From positions 1-33,793 of the forward strand of contig NZ_VPFL01000026.1 in NCBI RefSeq assembly GCF_008014345.1: a DNA stretch of 33,793 bases, written 5' to 3'. The number at the start of each line of letters is the position of its first letter. Positions within the stretch are counted from its first letter, which is position 1. Shown here piece by piece: positions 1-6,473 of this stretch. The translations under genes were made by a program, and so were the position numbers. The stretch comes from Pelomicrobium methylotrophicum. GTDB lineage: Bacteria > Pseudomonadota > Gammaproteobacteria > Burkholderiales > UBA6910. The notes under the pieces are model-generated. The model did no database searches and was not told the DNA's origin. It was given only the letters and a program-made list of their open reading frames with translations.

Positions 1-60
1 CTCCACCGTCCAGGGCGCCGTCAGCCCAAGCAATTGCCGGTACAACTCCACGCTGTCCAT
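1..60 (-). CDS. ISL3-family transposase, N-terminal 20 residues (runs off the window)
   Basis: The minus strand from 60 translates as MDSVELYRQLLGLTAPWTVE, which matches the usual start of ISL3-family transposases (an M-D-x-x-x-LY-x-Q-x-LGL-x-x-PW pattern). A GGGAG ribosome-binding site lies just upstream, around 66-75. Nothing can be said about whether the rest of the gene is intact. Confidence 0.7.
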   Translation of the reverse strand, partial: MDSVELYRQLLGLTAPWTVE

Positions 61-127
61 CGCATGTCTCCCATGAAAACTATGCGCGACAGCTTACTAC
101 CGACCCACAGAAATGTCTGAAGAACCC
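1..127 (-). mobile_element. ISL3-family insertion sequence, one end only
   Basis: The element continues past the left edge. Its end reads, on the minus strand from 127, GGGTTCTTCAGACATTTCTG, which resembles ISL3-family terminal repeats. The leader then runs to a transposase start at 60. The left boundary and second repeat are outside the window. The sequence switches from mrr-like coding to IS sequence at about 127/128, so the insertion point is visible even though the target duplication cannot be checked. Confidence 0.7.
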
Positions 128-331
128 TTTTTTCAAATACGTTCGAGCCCACCCAACCCGATTGTCAAAAACGGGCTGCTGACCGCTAGGGAGTAGCTCC
201 ACACGCTCTTCTTGCGAAAGATGAAAATGGTCCGCCAGCGCATCAGTGCACGCGCGGATCGACCGCTCCTGACCGTCGCTGAGCAACTTAAGGAGCGGCA
301 ACATAATGGTCTGGTAATCAGGAATACTCAC
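128..331 (-). pseudogene. mrr: Mrr-type restriction endonuclease, N-terminal fragment cut by ISL3
   Basis: About 68 residues from a GTG start at 331 match the N-terminal winged-helix domain of Mrr-family restriction enzymes: the IPDYQTIMLPLLKLLSDG opening, the LPSGQQPVFDNRVGWARTYL stretch and the following LKK. After the second Lys of LKK the frame enters the ISL3 terminal repeat and stops at 80. The C-terminal nuclease domain (PD-D/ExK type in this family) is therefore separated or lost. The start is supported by an AGGTGA site seven bases upstream, which overlaps the end of the preceding brxF-like gene. Mrr proteins act on modified foreign DNA, which fits the defence context. The fragment itself should be inactive. 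Confidence 0.8.
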
Positions 332-335
332 GCCG

Positions 336-737
336 TCACCTCATCATGTGGCCATCCACGATGAATCCGTTCCAGGCGGCCACGACCGTCTTGTTCCGGG
401 ACAATCCCTGAAGCAGACGCAAAGGATCCTGCTTCAGGTGGACATCGAAAAGGATCTCGATGTTGTCGAGCAAAACCAGCTCGCCTGGGGCTTCACCCAC
501 GATTTCGCCCAAGAGCCGCGGTAGCTGAAGCGCCCGTTGGCGTTCGGTGAGAAGAAGCATCCGGCGAGTGAGTTCGAGATTGACGTTGACGAGCGGTGCG
601 GAGGTCGAAGCCGACACCTGCTGCAACGCGGACGTCTTCCCGCTTCCCGCCGGGCCCACCATCAGGATCAGGCGGTGATAGAGGGAGCACACCTCGCCGA
701 TCTTTCGCAGGACCTGATCCGCCAAGGGCTCCGCCAT
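336..737 (-). CDS. brxF: BREX-3 P-loop protein BrxF, short C-terminus
   Basis: This 133-residue protein starts at ATG 737, which overlaps the TAA of the preceding HTH gene (TAATG coupling); the longer frame to 836 only shadows that gene. A Walker A motif GPAGSGKT lies at about residues 28-35, and LVLLDNIEILFD at about 88-99 is a Walker B-like segment. The NVNLELTRRMLLLTERQR stretch and the LKQDPLRLLQGLSRNKTVVA region are characteristic of BrxF, the small ATPase that opens BREX type 3 phage-exclusion operons. By my recollection of family members, the usual C-terminal tail of roughly 20 residues after the DGH motif is missing, and an mrr-like gene follows after two bases. The expected brxC, pglX, helicase, pglZ and brxA genes are absent, so I infer a deletion remnant. 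Confidence 0.75.
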   Translation of the reverse strand: MAEPLADQVLRKIGEVCSLYHRLILMVGPAGSGKTSALQQVSASTSAPLVNVNLELTRRMLLLTERQRALQLPRLLGEIVGEAPGELVLLDNIEILFDVHLKQDPLRLLQGLSRNKTVVAAWNGFIVDGHMMR

Positions 738-940
738 TACTCGCGCCCTCCGCCTTTCGCACGCCCTCGCGTCTCTTCCAACCAGCGGTCGATGGCAACC
801 TTGCGGAAGCGCCAATGGCGGCCAATCTTCTGGCACGGGACTTTGCCTTCCCGAACGAGCTTGTAGAGCGTCGATTTCGGTATCTTCAGATAGGCGGACA
901 ACTCTTCGATGGTCAGGACATCGCCCGGTTTTTCATCCAT
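737..940 (-). CDS. Excisionase-family helix-turn-helix DNA-binding protein
   Basis: This 67-residue protein has a single MerR/Xis-type winged HTH: LTIEELSAYLKIPKSTLYKL as the helix-turn-helix, then the wing GKVPCQKIGRHWRF and RKVAIDRWLEE. ATG 940 is preferred over GTG 949 because an AGAGAGG ribosome-binding site lies about eight bases before it. It is translationally coupled to brxF (TAATG). Small HTH genes of this type are often found at the head of defence operons, where they may act as autoregulators; that role is inferred here, with a candidate palindromic operator at 1015-1029. Confidence 0.75.
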   Translation of the reverse strand: MDEKPGDVLTIEELSAYLKIPKSTLYKLVREGKVPCQKIGRHWRFRKVAIDRWLEETRGRAKGGGRE

Positions 941-978
941 CGGAAGCACCTCTCTGGCCGCAAGGCAGATTTCGTGTC

Positions 979-1029
979 ATTGTACCTCGTTCAACCAACA
1001 TAGTTTGCAGTTAGTGACAGTTGCTGTCA
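979..1029 (-). promoter_or_regulatory. Candidate promoter and operator of the HTH-brxF unit
   Basis: A palindrome TGACAG-TTG-CTGTCA (1015-1029) lies about 75 bases before the HTH start. A TACAAT hexamer on the minus strand (984-979) could be the -10 box; a clear -35 is not visible. The position fits an operator for the small HTH protein, but there is no direct evidence for that. Confidence 0.35.
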
Positions 1030-1389
1030 TTAGGATTTCCGAGAAGCACCTTCTCCAGGTTGCCAGACACCCTCCGGCAGGATGACGCCCCAGTCGCCCT
1101 CCAGGTAAAGCTAGCGCAAGCGCGGTGAACAACTTACGGCAGCGACGCACGCGCAAGTGACGGGCGCAAAAGGCCGTCTGCGGGTGCTGTGGCGAAGGCG
1201 TTGGCACAGATTTCGACAGAAGAGAGGGCAAAAGAGAGTCGAACCGGGCGACTTCCGAGCACCGTGCCGCCACCGCGTGGCACATGCAGATCGGCGCCGA
1301 ACCCCGCGTGGTGTCGCGCAAGCTTGAAACGAAAACGCCCAACCTCCCCGGTGAAGCCAGCGGGAGACGAGCGCATGGTCGTAACCCCT
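1030..1389. other. Stretch without a recognisable gene
   Basis: I read both strands of this stretch. Open frames exist, but none has a ribosome-binding site, a recognisable domain or plausible composition. It separates the defence remnant from the HxlR gene and may be decayed sequence. Confidence 0.4.
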
Positions 1390-1803
1390 TCAGCCGTTGG
1401 CGATGGGGCCATCGAACCGGGCACGGGCGGCGGCGATCTCGGGCTGGTGACGCTCGGCCCAGGCGATGAGTGCGTTAAGCGGCGGCATCAGCGAAGTCCC
1501 GAGCGGTGTGAGCCCATAGCTCACGGTTGGCGGAGTCGACGGTGTCACCTTGCGCCAGATGAGTCCGTCACGTTCGAGGTGACGCAACGTCTCGGTCAGC
1601 ATCCGGCGCGAGATGTCGGGCACGGCGCGGGCCAGCGCATTGAAGCGTTGCGGGCCCTGTGACAGGGTCACGAGGATCAGCGTCGACCACTTGTCGCCCA
1701 AGCGGTCGAGCACGTCGCGCACCGGACAGGACCGGTGTTCTCTGGAAGGTGGCGTCAGGTCAGTGGGTGAAGCGGCTCCGACAAGCCTGTCATCCGTCGT
1801 CAT
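1390..1803 (-). CDS. HxlR-family winged-helix transcriptional regulator
   Basis: This 137-residue protein carries the HxlR domain from about residue 25 to 115. Visible landmarks are the N-terminal [20 protein letters not shown], the recognition segment [19 protein letters not shown], and the wing followed by [13 protein letters not shown] 1803 is chosen over the longer frame to 1860 because family members begin shortly before the Cys-Pro-Val motif. The conserved Cys is the position used by quinone/aldehyde-sensing HxlR proteins such as YodB and QsrR. The gene is divergent from the GST/Old Yellow Enzyme/dioxygenase unit, so it probably represses that unit and responds to an electrophile. The family assignment is firm and the ligand is inferred. 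Confidence 0.88.
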   Translation of the reverse strand: MTTDDRLVGAASPTDLTPPSREHRSCPVRDVLDRLGDKWSTLILVTLSQGPQRFNALARAVPDISRRMLTETLRHLERDGLIWRKVTPSTPPTVSYGLTPLGTSLMPPLNALIAWAERHQPEIAAARARFDGPIANG

Positions 1804-1845
1804 GTAGGTTCCCTCGGCGTAACTATGGGCGCAGTGCGTGCCTTC

Positions 1846-1874
1846 TTGTTTGTGAACCAAGGTTACTTTATAAG
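1846..1874 (+). promoter_or_regulatory. Candidate sigma-70 promoter of the GST-OYE-dioxygenase unit
   Basis: TTGTTT (1846-1851), a 17-base spacer and TATAAG (1869-1874) lie about 34 bases before the GST start and directly between the divergent hxlR-type gene and the operon. The AT-rich stretch over the -10 box is a plausible regulator site. Confidence 0.5.
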
Positions 1875-1907
1875 ACCAGCACCCGAAAATAAACCTTGAG
1901 GAGAACC

Positions 1908-2228
1908 ATGAAGCTTTATTACAGCCCCGGCGCCGATTACAAGACGATCAACCCGAAGCTCCCGGAAGAAGCGAAAGCCGTCCTCAAGTCGCCGCTCATG
2001 AGCCGCATCGAACGCGTCGATCGGCGGTTGACCGGCGCGGCCTACGCGATGGGCGAATCCTTCACGGTGGTGCACGCCTATCTCTTCACCGTGCTCGGAT
2101 GGGGCAAATATGTCGGCATCGATCTCTCCCCCCGGCCCGTACTGACGGCCTATCTGGGCCGGGTGGCCGCCCGACCTGCCGTCCAGCCCGCGCTCGCGGT
2201 GGAAGGCCTGACCCCCGCCTCGGCATAA
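1908..2228 (+). pseudogene. Glutathione S-transferase with two in-frame internal deletions
   Basis: The open frame encodes 106 residues, while bacterial GSTs of this type have about 200. The N-terminal strand MKLYYSPGA is intact but jumps directly to DYKTINPK, losing the first helix and part of the thioredoxin fold. A second jump leads to PEEAKAVLK and then to the C-terminal helical domain (ERVDRRLTG, YAMGESFTVVHAYLFTVLGW, YLGRVAARPAVQPAL). Family members have roughly 35 extra residues at the first joint and about 65 at the second (estimated from memory). Both joints keep the frame. The glutathione site should be lost, so I class it as a remnant, although the frame, the GAGGAG ribosome-binding site and the promoter are intact. 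A novel small helical protein cannot be excluded. Confidence 0.8.
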
Positions 2229-2239
2229 CAAACAAGAGA

Positions 2240-3310
2240 ATGATGATGACAACGTTGTTCACGCCCGCCCGGCTCGGCCCCCTGTCCCTGCCCAACCGCA
2301 TCGTCATGGCGCCGATGACGCGCTGCCGCGCTTTCGGCAACGTGCCGAGCGAGCTGATGGTCGAGTATTACCGCCTGCGCGCCGAGGCCGGGCTCATCCT
2401 CACCGAGGGCACCTCGCCCTCGCCCAATGGCCTGGGCTATGCGCGCATTCCCGGCCTCTATTCCGATCAGCAGGTGGCCGGTTGGCGTCAGGTCACCGAC
2501 GCCGTGCATGCGGCGGGCGGCCGCATCTTTGTGCAGCTCATGCACACCGGGCGGGTGGGGCATCCGGCCAACCTGCCGGCCGGCGCACGGCTCGTCGCCC
2601 CTTCGGCCATCGCCGCGCCGGGCGAAATGTGGACGGACAGCCAAGGCATGCAGCCCCACCCCGTGCCGGCCGAGATGACCGAAGCCGACATCGAAACCGC
2701 CATCGGGGAGTACGCCACGGCGTGCCAAAACGCCATCGCAGCAGGCTTCGACGGCGTCGAGCTGCATGGCGCCAACGGCTATCTCATCGACCAGTTCCTC
2801 AACACCGCCTCCAACCGGCGCGCCGACCGCTGGGGCGGGTCCATCGGGAATCGCATCCGCTTCGCGGTGGAGGTGGCCCGCGCTGCGGCCGCAGCGATCG
2901 GCGCGGAGCGGGTGGGCATGCGCATCTCGCCCTACAACACCTTCAACGGTATGGCGCCGGATGCCGAGATGGATGCCCTGTACCTGCGGCTCATTGAGGC
3001 GCTCAACGACGTCGGCCTCGTCTACATCCACGTGGTCGATCACAGTTCGATGGGGGCGCCGGCGCCGAGCGATGAATTGAAAGCGAGAATGCGCTCGGCC
3101 TTCAAGGGCCGGTATATCCTCTCCGGCGGCTACGACGCGCAGCGGGCGAACGCCGATCTCGCGGCGGGCAGGGGCGACCTCGTGGCCTTCGGGCGCCCGT
3201 TCATCGCCAACCCGGACCTGGTGCAGAAACTGCGCACCGGCACGCCGCTCAAACCCGCCGACCCGGCCACGTTCTACACGCCGGATGCCAAGGGCTACAC
3301 CGAATGGTGA
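2240..3310 (+). CDS. nemA: Old Yellow Enzyme-family alkene reductase (NemA-like)
   Basis: This FMN-dependent flavoenzyme of about 356 residues reduces activated C=C bonds and nitro groups with NAD(P)H. The TIM barrel begins with LFTPARLGPLSLPNRIVMAP and MTRCRA; the Thr of PMTR is the usual flavin-tuning residue. The substrate-binding His-x-x-Asn is seen in VELHGANGYLIDQFL. NRRADRWGGSI and the phosphate-binding ILSGGY and LVAFGRPFIANPDLV stretches complete the family pattern. Three in-frame ATGs (2240, 2243, 2246) make the exact start uncertain; all lie after an AAGAGA site. It starts 12 bases after the GST frame and overlaps the next gene, so it is part of one operon, probably for electrophile or quinone handling under the HxlR regulator. 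Confidence 0.92.
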   Translation: MMMTTLFTPARLGPLSLPNRIVMAPMTRCRAFGNVPSELMVEYYRLRAEAGLILTEGTSPSPNGLGYARIPGLYSDQQVAGWRQVTDAVHAAGGRIFVQLMHTGRVGHPANLPAGARLVAPSAIAAPGEMWTDSQGMQPHPVPAEMTEADIETAIGEYATACQNAIAAGFDGVELHGANGYLIDQFLNTASNRRADRWGGSIGNRIRFAVEVARAAAAAIGAERVGMRISPYNTFNGMAPDAEMDALYLRLIEALNDVGLVYIHVVDHSSMGAPAPSDELKARMRSAFKGRYILSGGYDAQRANADLAAGRGDLVAFGRPFIANPDLVQKLRTGTPLKPADPATFYTPDAKGYTEW

Positions 3311-4116
3311 GGCGCCAGCCCACGCTGTTCATCCCCCACGGCGGCGGGCCCTGTTTCGACATGGACTGGGACCCGCCCGACACCTGGGCCCGGCATCGCG
3401 CCTTTCTGGAACATCTGCCCGCCAGCCTGCCCGAACGGCCGCGCGCCCTGCTGGTGATCTCGGCCCACTGGGAAGCGTCTCGCTTCACCGTGCAGCGTCA
3501 TCCCGCGCCGCCGCTCCTGTTCGACTATTACGGCTTTCCGCCGCACACCTACGAACTCACCTGGCCTGCGCCCGGCTCGATCGCTCTGGCCGATCGGGTA
3601 GCAGGGCTGTTGAACGCGGCAGGACTCGCCTGTGGTTTCGATGCGGCGCGGGGTTTCGACCATGGCGTGTTCGTGCCCCTGAAAGTGGCCTTCCCGGCGG
3701 CCGACATCCCCTGCGTGCAACTGTCGCTGCGCGCCGATCTCGATCCGGGCGCGCATCTCGAGGCCGGGCAGGCGCTCCTGCCGCTGCGCGACGAAGGCGT
3801 GCTCATCATCGGTTCCGGCAACACCTACCACAACATGAGGGTGATGATGCGCGCGCTGCGGGGCGAAGCGCTGGGCGTGCATGGACTCGATTTCGACGCC
3901 TGGCTCACCGAGACGGTCACCCACCCCGATGCCGCCGAGCGCGCGCGGCGCTTGTCGGCGTGGCGCCACGCGCCCGGTGCACGGGAGGCCGCCCCGCGCG
4001 AGGAGCACCTGATCCCCCTCTTCGTTGCCGCCGGGGCTGCAGGCACTGACCACGGGACGAAGTGCTTCGAGGATCACGTCCTGGGCGCAGTGGAAAGCGC
4101 CTTTCGTTTCGGTTGA
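3304..4116 (+). CDS. DODA-type class III extradiol ring-cleavage dioxygenase
   Basis: This 270-residue protein belongs to the LigB/YgiD superfamily, which contains DOPA 4,5-dioxygenase-like enzymes. Metal-ligand and active-site histidines are visible in LFIPHGGGP, VISAHWE and FDHGVFVPL, with a further conserved stretch GSGNTYHNM and a C-terminal EEHLIPLFVAAGAA. These enzymes use a metal ion and O2 to open catechol-type rings; the substrate here is unknown. The start overlaps the end of the Old Yellow Enzyme gene by seven bases, indicating translational coupling. The pairing suggests processing of quinone or catechol compounds. Length is normal and no lesion is visible. Confidence 0.88.
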   Translation: MVRRQPTLFIPHGGGPCFDMDWDPPDTWARHRAFLEHLPASLPERPRALLVISAHWEASRFTVQRHPAPPLLFDYYGFPPHTYELTWPAPGSIALADRVAGLLNAAGLACGFDAARGFDHGVFVPLKVAFPAADIPCVQLSLRADLDPGAHLEAGQALLPLRDEGVLIIGSGNTYHNMRVMMRALRGEALGVHGLDFDAWLTETVTHPDAAERARRLSAWRHAPGAREAAPREEHLIPLFVAAGAAGTDHGTKCFEDHVLGAVESAFRFG

Positions 4117-4187
4117 GAGAAAAAGCACGATCTGAAGGTGCGGGCTGCAGTCTGAAGTGCTGCTGATGGCCTACAGGGCGATCGTGG

Positions 4188-4409
4188 TTACGCAGCAGCG
4201 CGCGGGCTTGCTGGATCGCCAGACCAGAACGCCCTGTCTTCGTGTGCTAGCAAACGCCTGTAGAGAGCGGACCCGTCGGGCAGGAAGCCCTCGAGGCGGT
4301 TAATGGCCGGGAGGCAAACGTCGGGATCGTCGAGGCTCAGGCGTTCGCCGTACACGGGGCCTCGACCGCGCGCCCGTCCGGCGATTTCAATGCCCGCCGG
4401 CAGCGTCAC
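4188..4409 (-). pseudogene. Gamma-glutamylcyclotransferase-like fragment
   Basis: The 73-residue frame contains VYGERLSLDDPDVCLPAINR followed by LEGFLPDGSALYRRLL, resembling the C-terminal half of GGCT/AIG2-like proteins, where a (V/H)GE-LY/RL-L-DP-...-LD-LEG(F/Y) pattern precedes an LYRR strand. The N-terminal part with the YGTL-type substrate loop is absent and the upstream sequence shows no continuation. I therefore call it a remnant; the match is by pattern only and is not certain. Confidence 0.4.
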
Positions 4410-5247
4410 AACCCTTCAACCGCCCTCGCACCGATTCAGGCGGCGCCCGCTCAAGCTCCCCCTTCGTCGCGCAAGCCGCCCGATTCCGCGATCGGACGGA
4501 CGGCGATCCTCCGGGACAGCACCCTTCGACGGGTTGACGGCGGACGTTCAACTTCCTTTCACTACGCCCACTTGTGGAGGTGATCGGACATGCCCTTGTA
4601 ATATGAGCTTTTTTTATTTCCGAACCGTCCTTCAGTGTGGGCCATTCAGTCTTCCGCCAACGCGATGACCGCCTTCTGGGAGATCACCGCGGTCTCCACT
4701 ACCAAGACTGCAGAGCAGGCTTCGCAAGGTGGAAGGCGGAAAACCGACGAGACGCCGCCCTGCAGGCGGCGGGACGATGCCGGGAGACCTCCCGGCGGGG
4801 TGAAACCTCCGCTGCAAAGCCGAAGATCAGGGTTTGCAGCGCGGGGAAGGGATCCTTGTGATCTGCTGTGACGGTAGCAGATTTTTCGCGGACCGACTCG
4901 GGCGAAAGCGTGCATCAAACCCAACGCTTTCGCCGGGTTCCTGGGCGGCGGAGCCAGGAAAATGCGTCTGCCGTGTCCGGTTCGCACCGCATTTTCACGG
5001 CGTTGGAAATATCCAGCACGGCTGATGCGGAGGCTGACGCTGGCACCTGCTGATCGCGCCCTGGTCGGAAGGATTTTGACGCATTGCGCCGCCTTGACCC
5101 GGGGTGAACCGGAGCGATTTTCCTCCTCCGGCCCGCCCGATCCCCCCGGGAACCTGCCCCGGCACGCCGTGCACTTGACTTTCCGCGCAAATCCGTACGC
5201 TGGAATCGTGGCCATGTGGCCATATCACCGATAGGAGTTCGACTGCT
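4410..5247. other. Gene-poor region with a run of strong stem-loops
   Basis: No frame here has a recognisable domain; the longest minus-strand frame (4646-5215) looks like chance in GC-rich DNA. From 4753 to 4995 there are consecutive perfect inverted repeats: 4753-4771 (7 bp), 4779-4796 (8 bp), 4810-4841 (9 bp), 4861-4882 (7 bp, followed by T5), 4901-4934 (11 bp, GGCGAAAGCGT/ACGCTTTCGCC), 4938-4960 (7 bp) and 4959-4995 (8 bp). The arrangement suggests a structured RNA or a palindrome cluster. No known RNA family was recognised. Confidence 0.5.
4861..4886 (+). terminator. Candidate rho-independent terminator
   Basis: A stem ATCTGCT/AGCAGAT (4861-4867 with 4876-4882) with an 8-base loop is followed by T5. 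It would end a plus-strand transcript crossing the upstream hairpins (4753-4841). Confidence 0.5.
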
Positions 5248-5833
5248 ATGAGCGAAGAGTCCGACTTCCGCCAAGCGCTCGTCGCCCGGCCCGATCCCGC
5301 CGCCAGCCGGCGTCACCTGCCGAGCCTCCCTCAAGAGGGGCCGGAGTGGTTCTGTATGCACGGCGCTTGCGTCGACGGCAAATTGCGCTTCAAGCGATAC
5401 GGGTAGTGGGGATTTGGTGGCCGGAGGGGAGCGAACCTGTCCTCTACGCCGTCTCCCGCGACCGGCGGCTGCTTGAGAGCCGGGTCGCCAAGCCGCAGCT
5501 CGCCGCCATCGCCGAGTACCAGAGGGAGCGCCTGTCGGAGGAATTCGACCTCGGCGGAGGTATCTGGGTAGAGGAGTGGGTCGCCGAGCTGTGCTGGCTC
5601 GGCGCCACGCCCGGGATGCGTTTCAGCGACCCCCGGCAGCGCTGCGGATCGAGCTCGCCTGGCACCCCCAGTCGCTCGTGGGCAGGCATCACGCCGGGCC
5701 CGCGTCCGAAGCCGCGCTGCGGGCGCTGTGGCATCACCTGGTCGCAGAGCTCAATCCGGCGGCGCTCGGCACCCTGACCGCCTTGGGGCTTCCCGCCACG
5801 GTGGGTCACTATAACCTGCGGTGCGCAGCCTGA
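5248..5833 (+). pseudogene. Unknown protein gene spread over three frames
   Basis: A frame starting at ATG 5248 (AGGAG site at about 5232) runs to a stop at 5406. Coding-like sequence then continues in a second frame (about 5410-5630, containing WWPEGSEPVLYAVSRD and FDLGGGIWVEEWVAELCWLG). It ends in a third frame up to 5833, containing LRIELAWHPQSLVG and ALRALWHHLVAELNP. The residue composition in each successive frame looks protein-like, so I read this as one gene of roughly 190 codons with two frame disruptions. A TTGACT box at 5175-5180 could be a -35 element. I do not recognise the family. Confidence 0.4.
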
Positions 5834-5862
5834 GCGGGCGTGGCCTCGCGCGAGGCGGTGGA

Positions 5863-6042
5863 ATGAATCTCGGCCGCACCAAGTTCTACGCGCAGGCCGT
5901 GGTGTTAGGCGCACTGCTCGCGCTGGGGCTCGTGCTGGTGTCCCGCAGTGCTGTTTTCGCCGCCCCGCCGCGCCCAACCCCGGCGAAAGCTCGCACCAAT
6001 AGCCCCCCATTTCTACGAGTCGACATGCGCTCGCTCGCGTAA
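5863..6042 (+). CDS. Short unknown protein with a signal-peptide-like N-terminus
   Basis: This 59-residue frame begins MNLGRTKFYAQAVVLGALLA, followed by LGLVLVSRSAVFA, a typical basic-hydrophobic export signal with a possible cleavage after VFA. The remainder is Pro/Ala-rich and ends where mobile-element-like repeats begin (6105). It is either a small exported protein or the truncated start of a larger one; the latter seems more likely given the neighbours. Confidence 0.35.
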   Translation: MNLGRTKFYAQAVVLGALLALGLVLVSRSAVFAAPPRPTPAKARTNSPPFLRVDMRSLA

Positions 6043-6104
6043 TCTTGAACCCGCGTCGCTGGCCTCTCATGCGGTGGGGTCTGCCGGCGCAGTTGAAGGT
6101 GCGG

Positions 6105-6146
6105 TGAAACAGTTTGTCCGCTTCCACGGTGGATGAAACAGTTTGT
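6105..6146. repeat. 13-bp direct repeat, possible IS terminal repeats
   Basis: TGAAACAGTTTGT occurs at 6105-6117 and again at 6134-6146, a 29-base period. Short tandem copies of this kind are typical of the ends of IS21-like elements, but no transposase lies beside them. They mark a probable recombination scar between the decayed region on the left and the recombinase on the right. Confidence 0.4.
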
Positions 6147-6251
6147 GCCTATACTCGACCGAATCCGACGCCAGCGCCCGGACGCGATCGCCATCGGCGA
6201 GGTGCTGATCTCCGGTCAAGTGCGGTGACTCGCGAGTTCACAGCGTGGTCC

Positions 6252-6473
6252 ATGGCAAAGCGCATCACCGTCACCGAAACCAACGAGCCATGCGCAGGCC
6301 TCGCCGAGGTCTTCGCCCGGTTGCTGCTCGCACGCGAGGGTGCGCGTCCGGCACCTGAGCTGAAGGTGGTGGGTGACGAGAAACCTGTTGCCCGGCCCGG
6401 GGCGGACGGATGTAAACTGGCGGACCATGATCAAAGCCGTCCTGTACCTGCGCTCGTCCAAAGACCGCTCTGA
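6252..6473 (+). CDS. Small unknown open frame before the recombinase
   Basis: This 73-residue frame begins MAKRITVTETNEPCAGLAEV and overlaps the start of the recombinase by 47 bases. The first 50 residues look plausible; the overlapping tail does not. It may be a small partner of the recombinase or a remnant. No family was recognised. Confidence 0.25.
   Translation: MAKRITVTETNEPCAGLAEVFARLLLAREGARPAPELKVVGDEKPVARPGADGCKLADHDQSRPVPALVQRPL

Noticed and set aside
4646-5215. 189-codon minus-strand frame over the stem-loop region
   Set aside because: Composition is Arg/Gly/Pro-rich without domain, ribosome-binding site or neighbour logic. I treat it as chance, although it should be revisited if homologues appear.
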